Notes: generated by a model from the sequence alone, not told the origin. Positions 1-8,316 are shown, numbered from the stretch's first letter. The stretch: DNA of 47,740 nucleotides from Desulfurococcales archaeon (GCA_027012045.1 JALUZI010000235.1:1-47740); one strand, 5' to 3'. Made by a program: numbers and translations.

Positions 1-262
1 TTCCCTCTATTATCATGAAGTTGGTCTGGCGGGAAGCGATCCATGGGAGTGCACCATATCTTTCTGCGTCGAATCTTGGGCTCCACGTTGCGGCGAACTC
101 GCATCCGCAACAGCTGGTTGTGAGGTGAACTGGCCATAAGCTGAAGGCTGTTGCCCAGTCAACCATTTTCCCTAGTTTGGCCTTGTCCATTAGGAGTTCG
201 GCTGCTTTGTTAGCGGATATGTCGAGATTGCCGACGTAAGCTTTTCCTTTTTCTTCGGTCAA
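1..262 (-). CDS. nuoB: Complex I subunit B (NuoB-like), 5' part, runs off the left edge
   Basis: The reverse strand encodes the N-terminal part of a NuoB/PSST-family [4Fe-4S] subunit, which carries the terminal cluster N2 beside the quinone site in complex I and related hydrogenases. The visible protein has the family signature TSCCGCEFAATWSPRFD followed by ERYG and RQTNFMIIEG. The adjacent cysteines are cluster ligands. The gene directly follows nuoA. A GTG at 274 overlaps the nuoA stop codon, but it lies inside the ribosome binding site GGAGGTGA (278-271). I therefore prefer the TTG at 262, eight bases further on. The rest of the gene lies outside the window. The same family occurs in membrane hydrogenases, but the NuoA neighbour favours complex I. 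Confidence 0.85.
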   Translation of the reverse strand, partial: MTEEKGKAYVGNLDISANKAAELLMDKAKLGKMVDWATAFSLWPVHLTTSCCGCEFAATWSPRFDAERYGALPWIASRQTNFMIIEG

Positions 263-270
263 AGATGCTT

Positions 271-678
271 TCACCTCCACATCCATTCCCTGACCTTTCT
301 CGATTCATACACTGCATATGCTAGGAAGGGAATGTAGACTACGAGGAACACTGTGTAGAACTCGAGTGCAAGTAGGAGTTTTGTCGTGTTAAATATTATG
401 AATGAAAGTACGACTATGGGCTCTAGGGCGAGGAAGGCTATTAGGTATCCCAGGTACTGCATGGCTACCCGGGTTTTGGCTTCTCCTGACGGTGGGTTGG
501 AAGCTTCATACCTCAAATACTTGAATGGCTCTGTTTTCTCAACCAACGGGTGCTCTCTAACTATCTTCTTTATGAGGATTACAACTAGCCATAGAACTAT
601 GATTAGAACAGCGGGCAGTACCAGTAGTCCAGTAATCGCAGCTACCGTGGGGTCAGACAGTAATGCTGTTATGCTCAT
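271..678 (-). CDS. nuoA: Complex I subunit A (NuoA/ND3-like)
   Basis: Small membrane protein with three hydrophobic segments, one near the N terminus and two in the C-terminal half. Between the first and second lies a conserved loop with YEASNPPSGEAKTRVAMQYL, which matches the archaeal NuoA/ND3 pattern of a GNPP-type loop followed by an MQYxxYL helix. This subunit sits at the membrane foot of complex I near the quinone channel. An in-frame GTG at 714 lies only about six bases past the TATA box at 720-731, so it is probably upstream of the transcription start. The ATG at 678 follows GAGGGG with six bases between and is my preferred start; ATG 684 is the alternative. The stop overlaps the region used for nuoB initiation, indicating translational coupling. 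Confidence 0.8.
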   Translation of the reverse strand: MSITALLSDPTVAAITGLLVLPAVLIIVLWLVVILIKKIVREHPLVEKTEPFKYLRYEASNPPSGEAKTRVAMQYLGYLIAFLALEPIVVLSFIIFNTTKLLLALEFYTVFLVVYIPFLAYAVYESRKVREWMWR

Positions 679-718
679 AAGCATCCCCTCTAGCCGTGAG
701 ATTAGCATGCCCACATTT

Positions 719-731
719 GTATATATAAACT
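719..731 (-). promoter_or_regulatory. TATA box of the nuo operon
   Basis: The minus strand reads GTTTATATATAC here. A start site about 25 bases downstream would fall near 697, just before the GAGGGG ribosome binding site and the ATG at 678. This is the first gene of the operon, so the promoter sits in the expected place. Confidence 0.55.
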
Positions 732-806
732 TTAGTTAACTCTCTCTTATAGGAAAAGGGGAACGGTTAATTCTATGTTAAAAATATGGTTTAGAGGAAA
801 AGTGGT

Positions 807-3017
807 TTAGAAGCCTATTAGATCGTCCAGCTTGGGCGGGTGAGGCGGCAGTCCCTTCCTCTCTCTGATCTTCCTTATTAGCTCGTCTAACATTGAGTCA
901 GGTACTGGGCTCCATCTGCTGAATTCTGTGCCCCAGAACGCTCTTCCGGCTGTGACGCTTCTGAGTTCTGCGGCGAGATCAAATGTTTCGGCCACAGGTA
1001 TTTCTGCTATGATCCTAGCAACATGGCCCATGCTTATCACGTCCAGCATTTTACCCCTCCTTTTAGCCAGCACAGATGCTATTGTACTTACATAGTCCAT
1101 GGGTGTTCTGATATCTAGTTTCTGGATAGGCTCTAGTAGAGTGGGTTTGGCCGTTAGTATACCTGCGTAAATGGCGTTTCTAACTGCAGGGTATATCTGA
1201 GCTGGACCTCTGTGAGCTGGGTCTTCGTGTACCATAGCGTCGTGCAGTACCACTTTTACTCCTCTCACAGGCTCTGCTGCCAGAGGGCCTTCCTTCATTG
1301 CTAGCCTGTAGGCCTGTATTATAGTGTCCTGGACTTCTCTTAGGTGCTGTATACCTGATGTTTTATTCACTAGGATGTTCAGGTTCTCGTCGAAAGCCCA
1401 TATTCTCCTAGCTTCATCGTAGTCCCATCCTGCCTTGTCTCTCAGTATTTTCGCTCTCTCCTTGACGTCCTGGTCCTCACCTATGTCTCCACTCTGCATT
1501 AGTTTGATTGTTTCCTCGTTTAGAGGTTCAACTGATATGTAGAACCTGTTGTGTTTGTTGGGGCTCTTTCCTTCGAATACCTGGCTAGCTTTCCTTATGC
1601 TCTCACGGTAAACTACTATTGGAGGACTGGCCTCTACTTCAATACCGTAGTTTTCTTTGAGGAGTTGAAGTGTCACTTCTAGGTGAAGCGGCCCCATGCC
1701 TGATAGCAGGTACTCTCCTGTTTCCTCGTTGATTTTAACGACTAGGTTAGGATCTTCAATGCTCAGCCTCCTCAGTGCTTCAATCATCTTCGAAAGCTCC
1801 TGCGGTTTCTTGGGCTCGATCGCTATTGTAACCACCGGCTCGCTTACATAGTGCATCCTTTCGAAGGGAGCCGCCATATCCTTAGCTTCAATGTCGACCG
1901 CTGTTTCCCCGGCTCTTGCCTTATCTAATCCTAGAACCGCGGCAATGTTACCTGCTGTAACCTCTTTTGTTACTTCCCTATAGGGGCCCATGAATAGGCT
2001 TACCTGGAGAACCTTCTGCTGTATCCTGCTGTTAACTAGCCATAACTCTTTTCCAGGTCTAAGGGTTCCTGAGAAGACTCTTCCCGTTGCAACGAGGCCG
2101 GCGTGTGGGTCTATTCTTATATCGTTTATGAAGAACACTACTGGGCCCTCTGGATCTGCCTCTATCATGGCTTTTGCGAGCGGACTGTTGAGATCCCCTT
2201 TCCACAGTTTCTCTATTCTATACTTCTGTGCCTCCCTTGGGTTAGGAACGAACCTTACTACCATGTCTAGTAGCGTCTCGTGCAGTGGAACCTTCTTTGA
2301 CAGCTCGGCAACGCCCTCCTTCCCTTTGTTATACGCTTCAATGACGTCTGCGAACGTTATCTTCTTCTGCTGGGCCATGGGTATTGTGAAACCCCATTTA
2401 TCCCTGGCTGAGCCGAAGGCTACTGTTCCATCAGCCGGATTAAGCTTCCATTTGCTCTTGAACTGCGGTTCTGCGTACAGATCTATTAAATTGTTCACTT
2501 CTCTGATGACCTCAACGAATCTCTGCTGTATTTGCTGGGGGGTGTACCTAAGCTCTTTGATGAGCCTGTCAACCTTGTTTATGAAGAGGAGTGGCCTCAC
2601 TCTTTCTTCGAGGGACTGGCGTATAACTGTTTCGGTCTGAGTCATAACTCCTTCTACAGCGTCGACTACTACAATTGCCCCGTCTAGGACTCTGAGGCTT
2701 CTAGTAACTTTGCCACTGAAATCCACGTGTCCAGGCGTGTCTATCAGGTTTATAATGTAGGGCTTACCTTTGTATTCGTGGTATAAGCTGACGTTAGCCG
2801 ATTTAACTGTTATACCTCTCTGCTTTTCTACACTCAAATAGTCAAGTGCCAAAGCTTCTCCTGCTATTCTCTCTGAGATCATTCCGGCTGCAGCGAGCAG
2901 TGAGTCGCTAGTGGTTGTTTTCCCGTGGTCGACGTGGGCTATTATCCCTATGTTCCTGACATGCTCTAGGTCTCTCATGATTTTCTCTATTTCAGATACC
3001 ATTTTGAAACGGGCCAT
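807..3017 (-). CDS. fusA: Translation elongation factor aEF-2
   Basis: GTPase that drives ribosomal translocation, 736 residues, full length for archaeal EF-2. The G1 loop AHVDHGKTTT lies near residue 30, followed by switch I RGITVKSA, G3 DTPGHVDF and G4 NKVD. Domain IV contains the diphthamide loop HEDPAHRGPAQI; the histidine at about residue 602 is the expected modification site. The C-terminal domain has GHVARI and the closing segment AFWGTEFSRW typical of the family. The ATG at 3017 is preceded by GGGTG with seven bases between. The gene is monocistronic: a convincing TATA box lies at 3071-3080 and the nuo operon downstream has its own promoter. Confidence 0.97.
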   Translation of the reverse strand: MARFKMVSEIEKIMRDLEHVRNIGIIAHVDHGKTTTSDSLLAAAGMISERIAGEALALDYLSVEKQRGITVKSANVSLYHEYKGKPYIINLIDTPGHVDFSGKVTRSLRVLDGAIVVVDAVEGVMTQTETVIRQSLEERVRPLLFINKVDRLIKELRYTPQQIQQRFVEVIREVNNLIDLYAEPQFKSKWKLNPADGTVAFGSARDKWGFTIPMAQQKKITFADVIEAYNKGKEGVAELSKKVPLHETLLDMVVRFVPNPREAQKYRIEKLWKGDLNSPLAKAMIEADPEGPVVFFINDIRIDPHAGLVATGRVFSGTLRPGKELWLVNSRIQQKVLQVSLFMGPYREVTKEVTAGNIAAVLGLDKARAGETAVDIEAKDMAAPFERMHYVSEPVVTIAIEPKKPQELSKMIEALRRLSIEDPNLVVKINEETGEYLLSGMGPLHLEVTLQLLKENYGIEVEASPPIVVYRESIRKASQVFEGKSPNKHNRFYISVEPLNEETIKLMQSGDIGEDQDVKERAKILRDKAGWDYDEARRIWAFDENLNILVNKTSGIQHLREVQDTIIQAYRLAMKEGPLAAEPVRGVKVVLHDAMVHEDPAHRGPAQIYPAVRNAIYAGILTAKPTLLEPIQKLDIRTPMDYVSTIASVLAKRRGKMLDVISMGHVARIIAEIPVAETFDLAAELRSVTAGRAFWGTEFSRWSPVPDSMLDELIRKIRERKGLPPHPPKLDDLIGF

Positions 3018-3068
3018 TTTCTTACACCCACTATATACACATCGTTTTGGGTGGATTCCCTGTCGGGG

Positions 3069-3080
3069 GTTTTAAATAAT
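3069..3080 (-). promoter_or_regulatory. TATA box of aEF-2
   Basis: The minus strand reads ATTATTTAAAAC. A start about 25 bases downstream (near 3050) would leave a leader of roughly 30 bases before the ATG at 3017. Confidence 0.5.
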
Positions 3081-3107
3081 GACTTAGCCTTGTACCTGAA
3101 TTGTCTT

Positions 3108-3818
3108 CTAGGAGAAATCGTCAAGATGATAGGTTCTACCTCTGCGTTTCTCGTATTTCATGTGCAATATCTTGTAAATTTCTACTGCCCTCTTCTCACC
3201 TATGCCCGGCACATTTGCTAGCTCTGAGATTGAGGCGTTCACTATTTTCTCTATGCTACCAAAATGCTCCAATAGCCTAGAGGCTAGTTTTGGACCTATA
3301 TTAGGTAGGGATTGAGCTATGTACAACTGCCATTCCCTGGGATCTGATAGTTTGGGTTTCCTGTGAACCACTATGAACTGGCCTTTACTTGAATGAACCT
3401 TCTTTGCTATATAGTATATCAGATCTGCAGTATCGCTAGGGCCTCTGGTGGTCACTACTCGTATTCCGTAATTGACTAGGAGAGATGCTAGTGAAGAATT
3501 GAATTTATATCTGTCTTTATACGGGGCAAAACCCCCCTCTATTACCAGTATAGGAAAGCTATAAGCAGAGGACATGCGGTATGCTTGGTCGAATAAACGT
3601 CCATCATATATGCTCTTCATATAATCTGTGATGCTTTTCCTTTCTATTACGATCTCACCGGAGATTAGGTAATCTCCCACATCCAGCCTCTTATATACTA
3701 CCAACAACTTTTTCTCTAACAATAAAGCAACAGGGCTGCCCTTTTCCCTGGTATCAATGTAGACTCTTGCTTTCTCTTCGTTTCCTCCATTCAATACAGA
3801 ATTCACCGAAGAATTCAA
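3108..3818 (-). CDS. xpf: XPF/ERCC4-type structure-specific nuclease (short crenarchaeal form)
   Basis: Nuclease that cuts branched or flapped DNA in repair, 236 residues. The ERCC4 nuclease domain fills the N-terminal half with YIDTREKGSP, GDYLI and ERKSITDYM; these provide the metal-binding D/E and ERKxxxD residues. The C-terminal half holds two helix-hairpin-helix motifs, LPNIGPKLASRLLEHFG and ANVPGIGEKRAVEIY. There is no helicase domain, as is usual for crenarchaeal XPF, which works with PCNA. The C terminus ends YHLDDFS, which only weakly resembles a PCNA-binding tail. The start is uncertain: TTG 3818 overlaps the upstream gene by 65 bases without a good ribosome binding site, whereas TTG 3794 follows GGTGA with eight bases between. 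Confidence 0.93.
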   Translation of the reverse strand: MNSSVNSVLNGGNEEKARVYIDTREKGSPVALLLEKKLLVVYKRLDVGDYLISGEIVIERKSITDYMKSIYDGRLFDQAYRMSSAYSFPILVIEGGFAPYKDRYKFNSSLASLLVNYGIRVVTTRGPSDTADLIYYIAKKVHSSKGQFIVVHRKPKLSDPREWQLYIAQSLPNIGPKLASRLLEHFGSIEKIVNASISELANVPGIGEKRAVEIYKILHMKYEKRRGRTYHLDDFS

Positions 3819-4818
3819 GGAGAGTTTTCACTTTTTTATCCCTACTCTTCGTACTCCAAGGTATTGAACCTTCGAAGAGAGCACTACTGAAATGACCTCC
3901 TCCGCTTCCCGTACCACCGAATTTCTCGGAGAGCCATAAAGCGAATTCAGACACATCTATAGTTTCACTCCTTGATCTCAACGCTATTCTAGTGTAATCC
4001 TTTTTATCTGAAAGCACTATCGCAACGTCAGCCCCTATGTTTACAAGCGTTCTAGCTACGGCGGATTCAAAGGATCCCACATGTGTACCTGCTACTAGAA
4101 GGCCGCATATTTCATTCAATATAAGCCTTTGGCAAGCCTTTAATAGCGCCATTCTCTGGCTCTTGTCAGCCTCTTTCTCCAATAAGGAAAGGGCGCTGGC
4201 GTAGTCTCCTCCAGCTCTTTGTAATATGGACATTGCATAGAAGGTATGGGGTCCCGTTTTTTGGAATCTCCTAGTGTCGTAGATTATACCTGACATTAGA
4301 AGTGTGGCGAGGCAACTTGTTTTTGTAGAGCTTGATACTTCCTCGGTGAGTGAGGATTGGATGATGTAGGTCACTATTTCAGCTGTAGAAGAGTAGTCTT
4401 CTCCCCCAATGTATAGTGTTGCTCGGTCTTTAAGGGTTCCAGTCCTATGGTGATCAATTACTATAACGTTCGAAGGGTCTTCCAAGTATTTATTGAAACA
4501 ATCAAGCTGTGTGGGGTTTGCTGTGTCTAAAATTATTAGTGAATAATTAGTGATACTATTCCTTGTACATTCTTGTTTATATGTTATCCTAGTCCCTATG
4601 CAGGTTTCCGCTACTTCTAATAGTCTTCTGGATACCGTCGACATACCCTGAGGAAAGCAGAGGTAAATGTTTCTATCCACAGGTAGTAGCTGCTTGAGTA
4701 TAAAATAGAGGGCTATGGCGGATGAGACGGCGTCAGGATCGGCGTTTTTATGCGTTACTAAACAAATGTTAGATTCACTTATCTTGGAGACCAATTCTCT
4801 AATTGTTACATTCACCAT
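3754..4818 (-). CDS. DHH-family phosphoesterase (NrnA/RecJ-like)
   Basis: Predicted Mn-dependent phosphodiesterase of 354 residues. The DHH domain has THKNADPD near residue 25, a further aspartate in ILDTANPTQ, and the signature VIDHHRTGTL. The C-terminal DHHA1 domain ends with the glycine-rich GGTGSGGGHFSSALF substrate-binding motif. All expected metal ligands appear present, unlike the degenerate DHH protein at 19450-20718. Relatives degrade short oligonucleotides or phosphoadenosine phosphate; the substrate here cannot be told from sequence. The gene overlaps its upstream neighbour by 20 bases and the XPF gene downstream by up to 65 bases, so it is part of the superoperon. Confidence 0.88.
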   Translation of the reverse strand: MVNVTIRELVSKISESNICLVTHKNADPDAVSSAIALYFILKQLLPVDRNIYLCFPQGMSTVSRRLLEVAETCIGTRITYKQECTRNSITNYSLIILDTANPTQLDCFNKYLEDPSNVIVIDHHRTGTLKDRATLYIGGEDYSSTAEIVTYIIQSSLTEEVSSSTKTSCLATLLMSGIIYDTRRFQKTGPHTFYAMSILQRAGGDYASALSLLEKEADKSQRMALLKACQRLILNEICGLLVAGTHVGSFESAVARTLVNIGADVAIVLSDKKDYTRIALRSRSETIDVSEFALWLSEKFGGTGSGGGHFSSALFEGSIPWSTKSRDKKVKTLLEFFGEFCIEWRKRRESKSLH

Positions 4819-5107
4819 TTTCCAAGATCTCCTCGAACTCTGCTCTCAATTTATCTATCAGCCGAGCTAAGATTTCATCATAGCTGGGTGTGACTGGGCG
4901 ACTACCGTCTGCGCTTACTGATAGTTTAAGATTGAGTGCTGTGTCATTATCAGGTATATCAGCGTCTAAGACTATGTCTAGTTTCTCGAGTTTTCTATAT
5001 GGTTGTTCTTTGAGTATCTCTTGAAGACGGGTTTGAAGCTTTTCTAGTATGCATGAAAGTTTTTCTTCGTCTATTTCCAACTCGAGAACCCTCTTAGGGT
5101 TGTTCAC
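4799..5107 (-). CDS. Small DUF3194-like protein next to prefoldin beta
   Basis: Acidic protein of 102 residues starting with GTG. It has a predicted amphipathic helix (residues 8-35), a short beta segment around DIVLDADIP and LNLKLSVSADG, and a C-terminal helix with YDEILARLIDKLRAEFEEIL. I see no catalytic motif, membrane segment or zinc ligand. Its length and its position between prefoldin beta and the DHH phosphoesterase agree with the archaeal DUF3194 family, which is typically linked to prefoldin beta. Family membership is inferred from context and general character, not from a search. Function unknown. Confidence 0.6.
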   Translation of the reverse strand: MNNPKRVLELEIDEEKLSCILEKLQTRLQEILKEQPYRKLEKLDIVLDADIPDNDTALNLKLSVSADGSRPVTPSYDEILARLIDKLRAEFEEILENGECNN

Positions 5108-5181
5108 TGTTGCCCGTAAAATCTGCTTTGGAAAACCACTGGTTTAAGTGGAATTAAAAATAGTTTAATATACTTTCCCGT

Positions 5182-5547
5182 TTACTTGGCTAGTGTCTGG
5201 TACTGCTTCGCTAGTAGAGCTTTCAGCTTTTCTTCAGTTTCTTTGAGTTCAGCGGTGTATTTCTCTTCCTGCTTCTTGAACTTCTCGAGTCTTGCCTCCA
5301 GTATTTCTAGCTTCTCCTTGGCTTCTGATAGAACATCATCTTTCTTCCTTTTTGCAAGAACTCCTCCGATAGCCTCGTACACATAGTCGTCTTCTACCTT
5401 GTTTTCGAGGACGTCTATCAGTCTTTTCAGCTCTTCTATTTCAGCTTCTGTCGCCATTTTTTGCTGCAGCAAAGTGGAAACAAAATCCCTTAACTGGTTG
5501 TATCTAACGGCAAGCGACTGGACTTCCGGTGGAACCTGTTCTGCCAT
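5182..5547 (-). CDS. pfdB: Prefoldin beta subunit
   Basis: Subunit of the hexameric jellyfish-like chaperone that delivers unfolded proteins to the thermosome. The protein is about 121 residues: an N-terminal coiled-coil helix, a beta hairpin with YEAIGGVLAKRKK around residues 60-75, and a C-terminal coiled coil rich in E, K and L. This layout and length are standard for the beta subunit. An ATG lies at 5553, but GGGTG at 5560-5556 is only two bases from it. The ATG at 5547 is spaced eight bases and is the better start. The gene lies between Pcc1 and the DUF3194-like gene in the superoperon. Confidence 0.93.
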   Translation of the reverse strand: MAEQVPPEVQSLAVRYNQLRDFVSTLLQQKMATEAEIEELKRLIDVLENKVEDDYVYEAIGGVLAKRKKDDVLSEAKEKLEILEARLEKFKKQEEKYTAELKETEEKLKALLAKQYQTLAK

Positions 5548-5586
5548 CTGCATTGCACCCAGGGTTAACGCTGTGGCGGGATAGTA

Positions 5587-5835
5587 TTAAAGGTTAGCCT
5601 CGTGGACATCAAATATTATTTTTAGCAGGTTGATATAAGAGGACAGCATTGCCTCTGTGTTGCTTAGTTTATCTGATTCTAGGCGAATAGTAATCCTATT
5701 ATTGTCGCAGTATAGGTCTACTTTGCCGCGTGACAATTTTTCCTCTTCTCCGACTTCAGGCTCGAGAGATTTACAGGTTATGTCAAGTAATTTGGGTTCC
5801 ATTTCTTCAACTGTTATCGTCACTGACAACTTCAA
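5587..5835 (-). CDS. pcc1: KEOPS subunit Pcc1
   Basis: Small beta-alpha protein of 82 residues, the dimerising platform of the KEOPS complex that makes the universal t6A37 modification on ANN-decoding tRNAs. Seen in the sequence are two N-terminal beta strands, the strand RITIRLESD and the C-terminal helix NTEAMLSSYINLLKIIFDV, where the family has its conserved RAALNSYLR-like helix. It starts with TTG preceded by GGGTG with seven bases between, inside the 3' end of the Brix gene (29-base overlap). A second Pcc1-family protein is encoded at 19182-19457. Confidence 0.85.
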   Translation of the reverse strand: MKLSVTITVEEMEPKLLDITCKSLEPEVGEEEKLSRGKVDLYCDNNRITIRLESDKLSNTEAMLSSYINLLKIIFDVHEANL

Positions 5836-6352
5836 TTCTACGCACCCTTATTATAGGTCCCACTAGATTCCCTCTCCCATCGTGGAATGAAACAGTTTTA
5901 ACGTCATTGACGACGGATATCCTAATACGCCTAACATTTGAATCAACATTGGCTTTACAGAACCTATAACCAGTTACCTCTGATACGATGCCTGTAAGAG
6001 CATAAACATCTTCATCACCGCCGAATGATATGCAGTACTCTCCATTATACGTAGAAGGCTTAGAGCGGGCTTTCTCTCTGTAGAGCGTTACGCCACGTAG
6101 TAGTATACGATACTTCTCGTCAAGCCCTGACTTAGGAATGTCTGGTTTGAATATTTTTAACATACTAGGATTGCCTTTCTTCTCATACACAATTATTAGC
6201 CATTTAGCCCTTTTTGATATAGAAATGTCATATAGGTCTAGTAACGTGGCTTTGCCCCTGTTAACCTTCACAAGCACGGGAAGAATGGTAACTAATTCAT
6301 TGACAAAGCTTCGGGTTCTGTTACCTGGTTCCCTAGAAGTAGTTATGACCAC
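5807..6352 (-). CDS. Brix-domain ribosome biogenesis protein
   Basis: Protein of 181 residues with an archaeal Brix/IMP4 domain. The N terminus has ITTSREPGNRTRSFVNEL followed by a V-N-R-G-K segment, the family hallmark. Later segments (YEKKGNPSMLKIF) fit the central fold. Archaeal Brix proteins are thought to bind rRNA during ribosome assembly, by relation to eukaryotic Imp4, Rpf1 and Brx1. The GTG start follows GGTGA at a long spacing of about 12 bases. It sits between L37ae and Pcc1, the usual place. I looked for the small polymerase subunit gene rpoP, which other archaea often carry here, and did not find it. Confidence 0.85.
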   Translation of the reverse strand: MVITTSREPGNRTRSFVNELVTILPVLVKVNRGKATLLDLYDISISKRAKWLIIVYEKKGNPSMLKIFKPDIPKSGLDEKYRILLRGVTLYREKARSKPSTYNGEYCISFGGDEDVYALTGIVSEVTGYRFCKANVDSNVRRIRISVVNDVKTVSFHDGRGNLVGPIIRVRRIEVVSDDNS

Positions 6353-6424
6353 GGTTATACTGGTTCACCTATTCACTGGTGCTCGAACAAAAATTAAGGT
6401 GATGTGATAAATGATACCATACCA

Positions 6425-6709
6425 TTACTTGGATAAAAACTCGTCCTTGTCTAAGACCATTATCTGCGGGTACGTGGTGCTGAGGCCTGTGTTAGGTACG
6501 TATGCCCCTCCAGCCCATGTTGCACCGCATTTCCTGCATTTCCATATACCTGTCGAGACTCGGTATACAGTGCCTACGGACCCGCATACAGGGCATTTAT
6601 GCGGTGCATATCGCCTCTCTAAGATTTTCTTGACTCTCTTCCTAAGAGTTGATCCGTACCTAGGGCCGTAGCGTCCTACTATACCTACTATCTTCGTTCT
6701 TCTCGCCAT
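6425..6709 (-). CDS. rpl37ae: 50S ribosomal protein L37Ae
   Basis: Zinc-ribbon ribosomal protein of 94 residues. The two CxxC pairs are CPVCG (near residue 39) and CRKCG (near residue 57), separated by a typical beta hairpin (TVYRVSTGIW). The N terminus, TKIVGIVGRYGPRYGSTLRK, is highly characteristic. Its ATG lies three bases past the Rrp42 stop codon, with GGTGA just upstream inside the end of the Rrp42 gene, so the two are translationally linked. Confidence 0.97.
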   Translation of the reverse strand: MARRTKIVGIVGRYGPRYGSTLRKRVKKILERRYAPHKCPVCGSVGTVYRVSTGIWKCRKCGATWAGGAYVPNTGLSTTYPQIMVLDKDEFLSK

Positions 6710-6712
6710 GGC

Positions 6713-7558
6713 TCACCTACCTTCATTACCCTCATTGTTTACGGCGGCGTCAACTGCATTAAAATATTTTGGAGCCACTGATAGGGCAAGCTCCATCGCG
6801 TTGTTTATCTCGTCTATCGTCATTCCTCCCTGGCCCATTTTTTGGATACCCGCTATTCTCCCATCTCTGCTTACTGCGAAAGCTATCCGGGAATCCGCTA
6901 CTACTTCCTCGTCTAGGCTAGGGTCTACTATGAGGTGGTCTCCTATTTTCGCTATATGTACATAGACTGCTTCTTCCTTCAAGGGGAGCGTTCCACTGGT
7001 TGCTTCCTTGTCGACTACAACATTATCTCCTTCTACTTTGAATCCCGGTATCCTAGTTGTTTTGAGGGCGGCAAGTGATGCTATCATAGAGGCATCTAGT
7101 AAGTTTCCGTCATGGTCAATGATGTAGAGGTCAACCCATACTATCCATACCTTTTTGCCCGGTATGATAGATAGTTTCTCTAGTTCAACCGCACCTAGTT
7201 CTCTGTAGCTTCTGTCTATCACTCTAGAGAGTTCTATGGCGTTTTCATCGGGAGGCCCCGGCTCGAAGGATGGGGATGCCAGTGGAACGAATTCAGCGTG
7301 AACTGTGAATACTCCTAAATCCGGCATGTCTCGGAATGGTTCTCCTACTTCTAGTTTAACACCTGCAATAACCTTGGTTTTTCCGAGTTCAACGTATGCT
7401 GATCCTTCTGCTTTGTCCAGGTAGTGTGTTACTATTTTCACAGGCCTAGGCTCCTCAGGCCTCCTCCCGTCTATTCTTAGCCCTTTCTCTATTAGGGATA
7501 GGATCATGTTCTTCTTTAACTGGGGAACGATCGGTATCCTGAACGGTGTGAACGACAT
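6713..7558 (-). CDS. rrp42: Exosome complex subunit Rrp42
   Basis: Non-catalytic RNase PH-fold subunit that alternates with Rrp41 in the archaeal exosome ring. The protein is 281 residues from the ATG at 7558. The frame stays open upstream to a possible start at 7636, but that part overlaps the Rrp41 gene. GAGGTGA lies five bases before ATG 7558, immediately after the Rrp41 stop. Characteristic segments are GLRIDGRRPEEPRP, FEPGPPDENAIEL and SVWTVW-like KVWIVWVDLY. The D/E phosphorolytic residues of Rrp41 are not all kept, as expected. A 32-base stretch encoding DGRRPEEPRP (7442-7473) is identical to the Rrp41 gene. Confidence 0.96.
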   Translation of the reverse strand: MSFTPFRIPIVPQLKKNMILSLIEKGLRIDGRRPEEPRPVKIVTHYLDKAEGSAYVELGKTKVIAGVKLEVGEPFRDMPDLGVFTVHAEFVPLASPSFEPGPPDENAIELSRVIDRSYRELGAVELEKLSIIPGKKVWIVWVDLYIIDHDGNLLDASMIASLAALKTTRIPGFKVEGDNVVVDKEATSGTLPLKEEAVYVHIAKIGDHLIVDPSLDEEVVADSRIAFAVSRDGRIAGIQKMGQGGMTIDEINNAMELALSVAPKYFNAVDAAVNNEGNEGR

Positions 7559-7568
7559 TTCTTTCACC

Positions 7569-8300
7569 TCAGCTTTGAAGTACTTTAGAGTATTTCTCCA
7601 GGAGGGTCTTCCTCTGCATTTCGCTGATGGCTTCAAGGGTCTTCCTGGCCATGTCCATGGCTTTCACGAATTCTTCTTTGCTGAGAACACCGTTTAGCTG
7701 GAGTAGCACTACTTTACCCAGCCTAGTAGCCATGGCTACTGGCATATCGGCTTCCCCATACATATCTTCAACCTCATCGATATCCACAACCAGTTTTCCA
7801 TTAACTTTGCCTATAGCAACACCAGATACTAAATCTCTCATAGCTATCCCCGCATCGGCAAGAGCCAGGGATGCAGCTGTTACACCGGTAGTTCTTGTCC
7901 CTCCATCCGCTTGGAGGACTTCTATGAAAAGGTCAATCATAGTTCTCGGGTATAGCTCGGTCATCACCACTGGCTCCAGGGCTTCCCTGATAACTTTGGA
8001 GAGCTCTATCTCTCTCCTAGATGGCGCGGGACTTTTCCTTTCCCCTGTAGAGAATGGGGCCATATGATATCTTACCCGGAGTATAGCTCTATCCGGTAGA
8101 ACCATGTATTTCTGGATGGGCTCTCTAGGACCGTATACGGCAGCGAGAACCCTTGTTTTACCAAAAGACACTAGAGCCGAGCCATCAGCGTTCTCAAGTA
8201 CCCCTACTTCCATGTGTATAGGCCTAGGCTCCTCAGGCCTCCTCCCGTCTAGCCTGGTTCCATCCTCTTTTATTAACTGCGGTTTTTCACCATATTTCAA
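7569..8300 (-). CDS. rrp41: Exosome complex subunit Rrp41 (catalytic)
   Basis: Catalytic RNase PH-fold subunit of the exosome, 243 residues. It degrades RNA 3' to 5' by phosphorolysis and can add tails in reverse. Visible motifs are LDGRRPEEPRP, RYHMAPFSTGERK, LQADGGTRTTGVTAASLAL, and the acidic active-site segment DIDEVEDMYGEADMPVAM. The TTG start at 8300 follows GGAGGTG at about ten bases. The stop codon is 11 bases before the Rrp42 start, in the order Rrp4-Rrp41-Rrp42 conserved across archaea. Confidence 0.97.
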   Translation of the reverse strand: MKYGEKPQLIKEDGTRLDGRRPEEPRPIHMEVGVLENADGSALVSFGKTRVLAAVYGPREPIQKYMVLPDRAILRVRYHMAPFSTGERKSPAPSRREIELSKVIREALEPVVMTELYPRTMIDLFIEVLQADGGTRTTGVTAASLALADAGIAMRDLVSGVAIGKVNGKLVVDIDEVEDMYGEADMPVAMATRLGKVVLLQLNGVLSKEEFVKAMDMARKTLEAISEMQRKTLLEKYSKVLQS

Positions 8301-8316
8301 GGCAAGACTACACCTC

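Noticed and set aside
1990..2640. 216-residue plus-strand frame inside the aEF-2 gene
   Set aside because: It is antisense to a certain gene, has no recognisable protein character, no promoter and no ribosome binding site; it reflects the codon pattern of aEF-2.
3108..3140. PCNA-interacting peptide at the XPF C terminus
   Set aside because: The tail YHLDDFS lacks the glutamine and paired aromatic residues of a PIP box.
6353..6424. rpoP gene between L37ae and the Brix gene
   Set aside because: The gap is only 72 bases and has no frame with the expected zinc ribbon.
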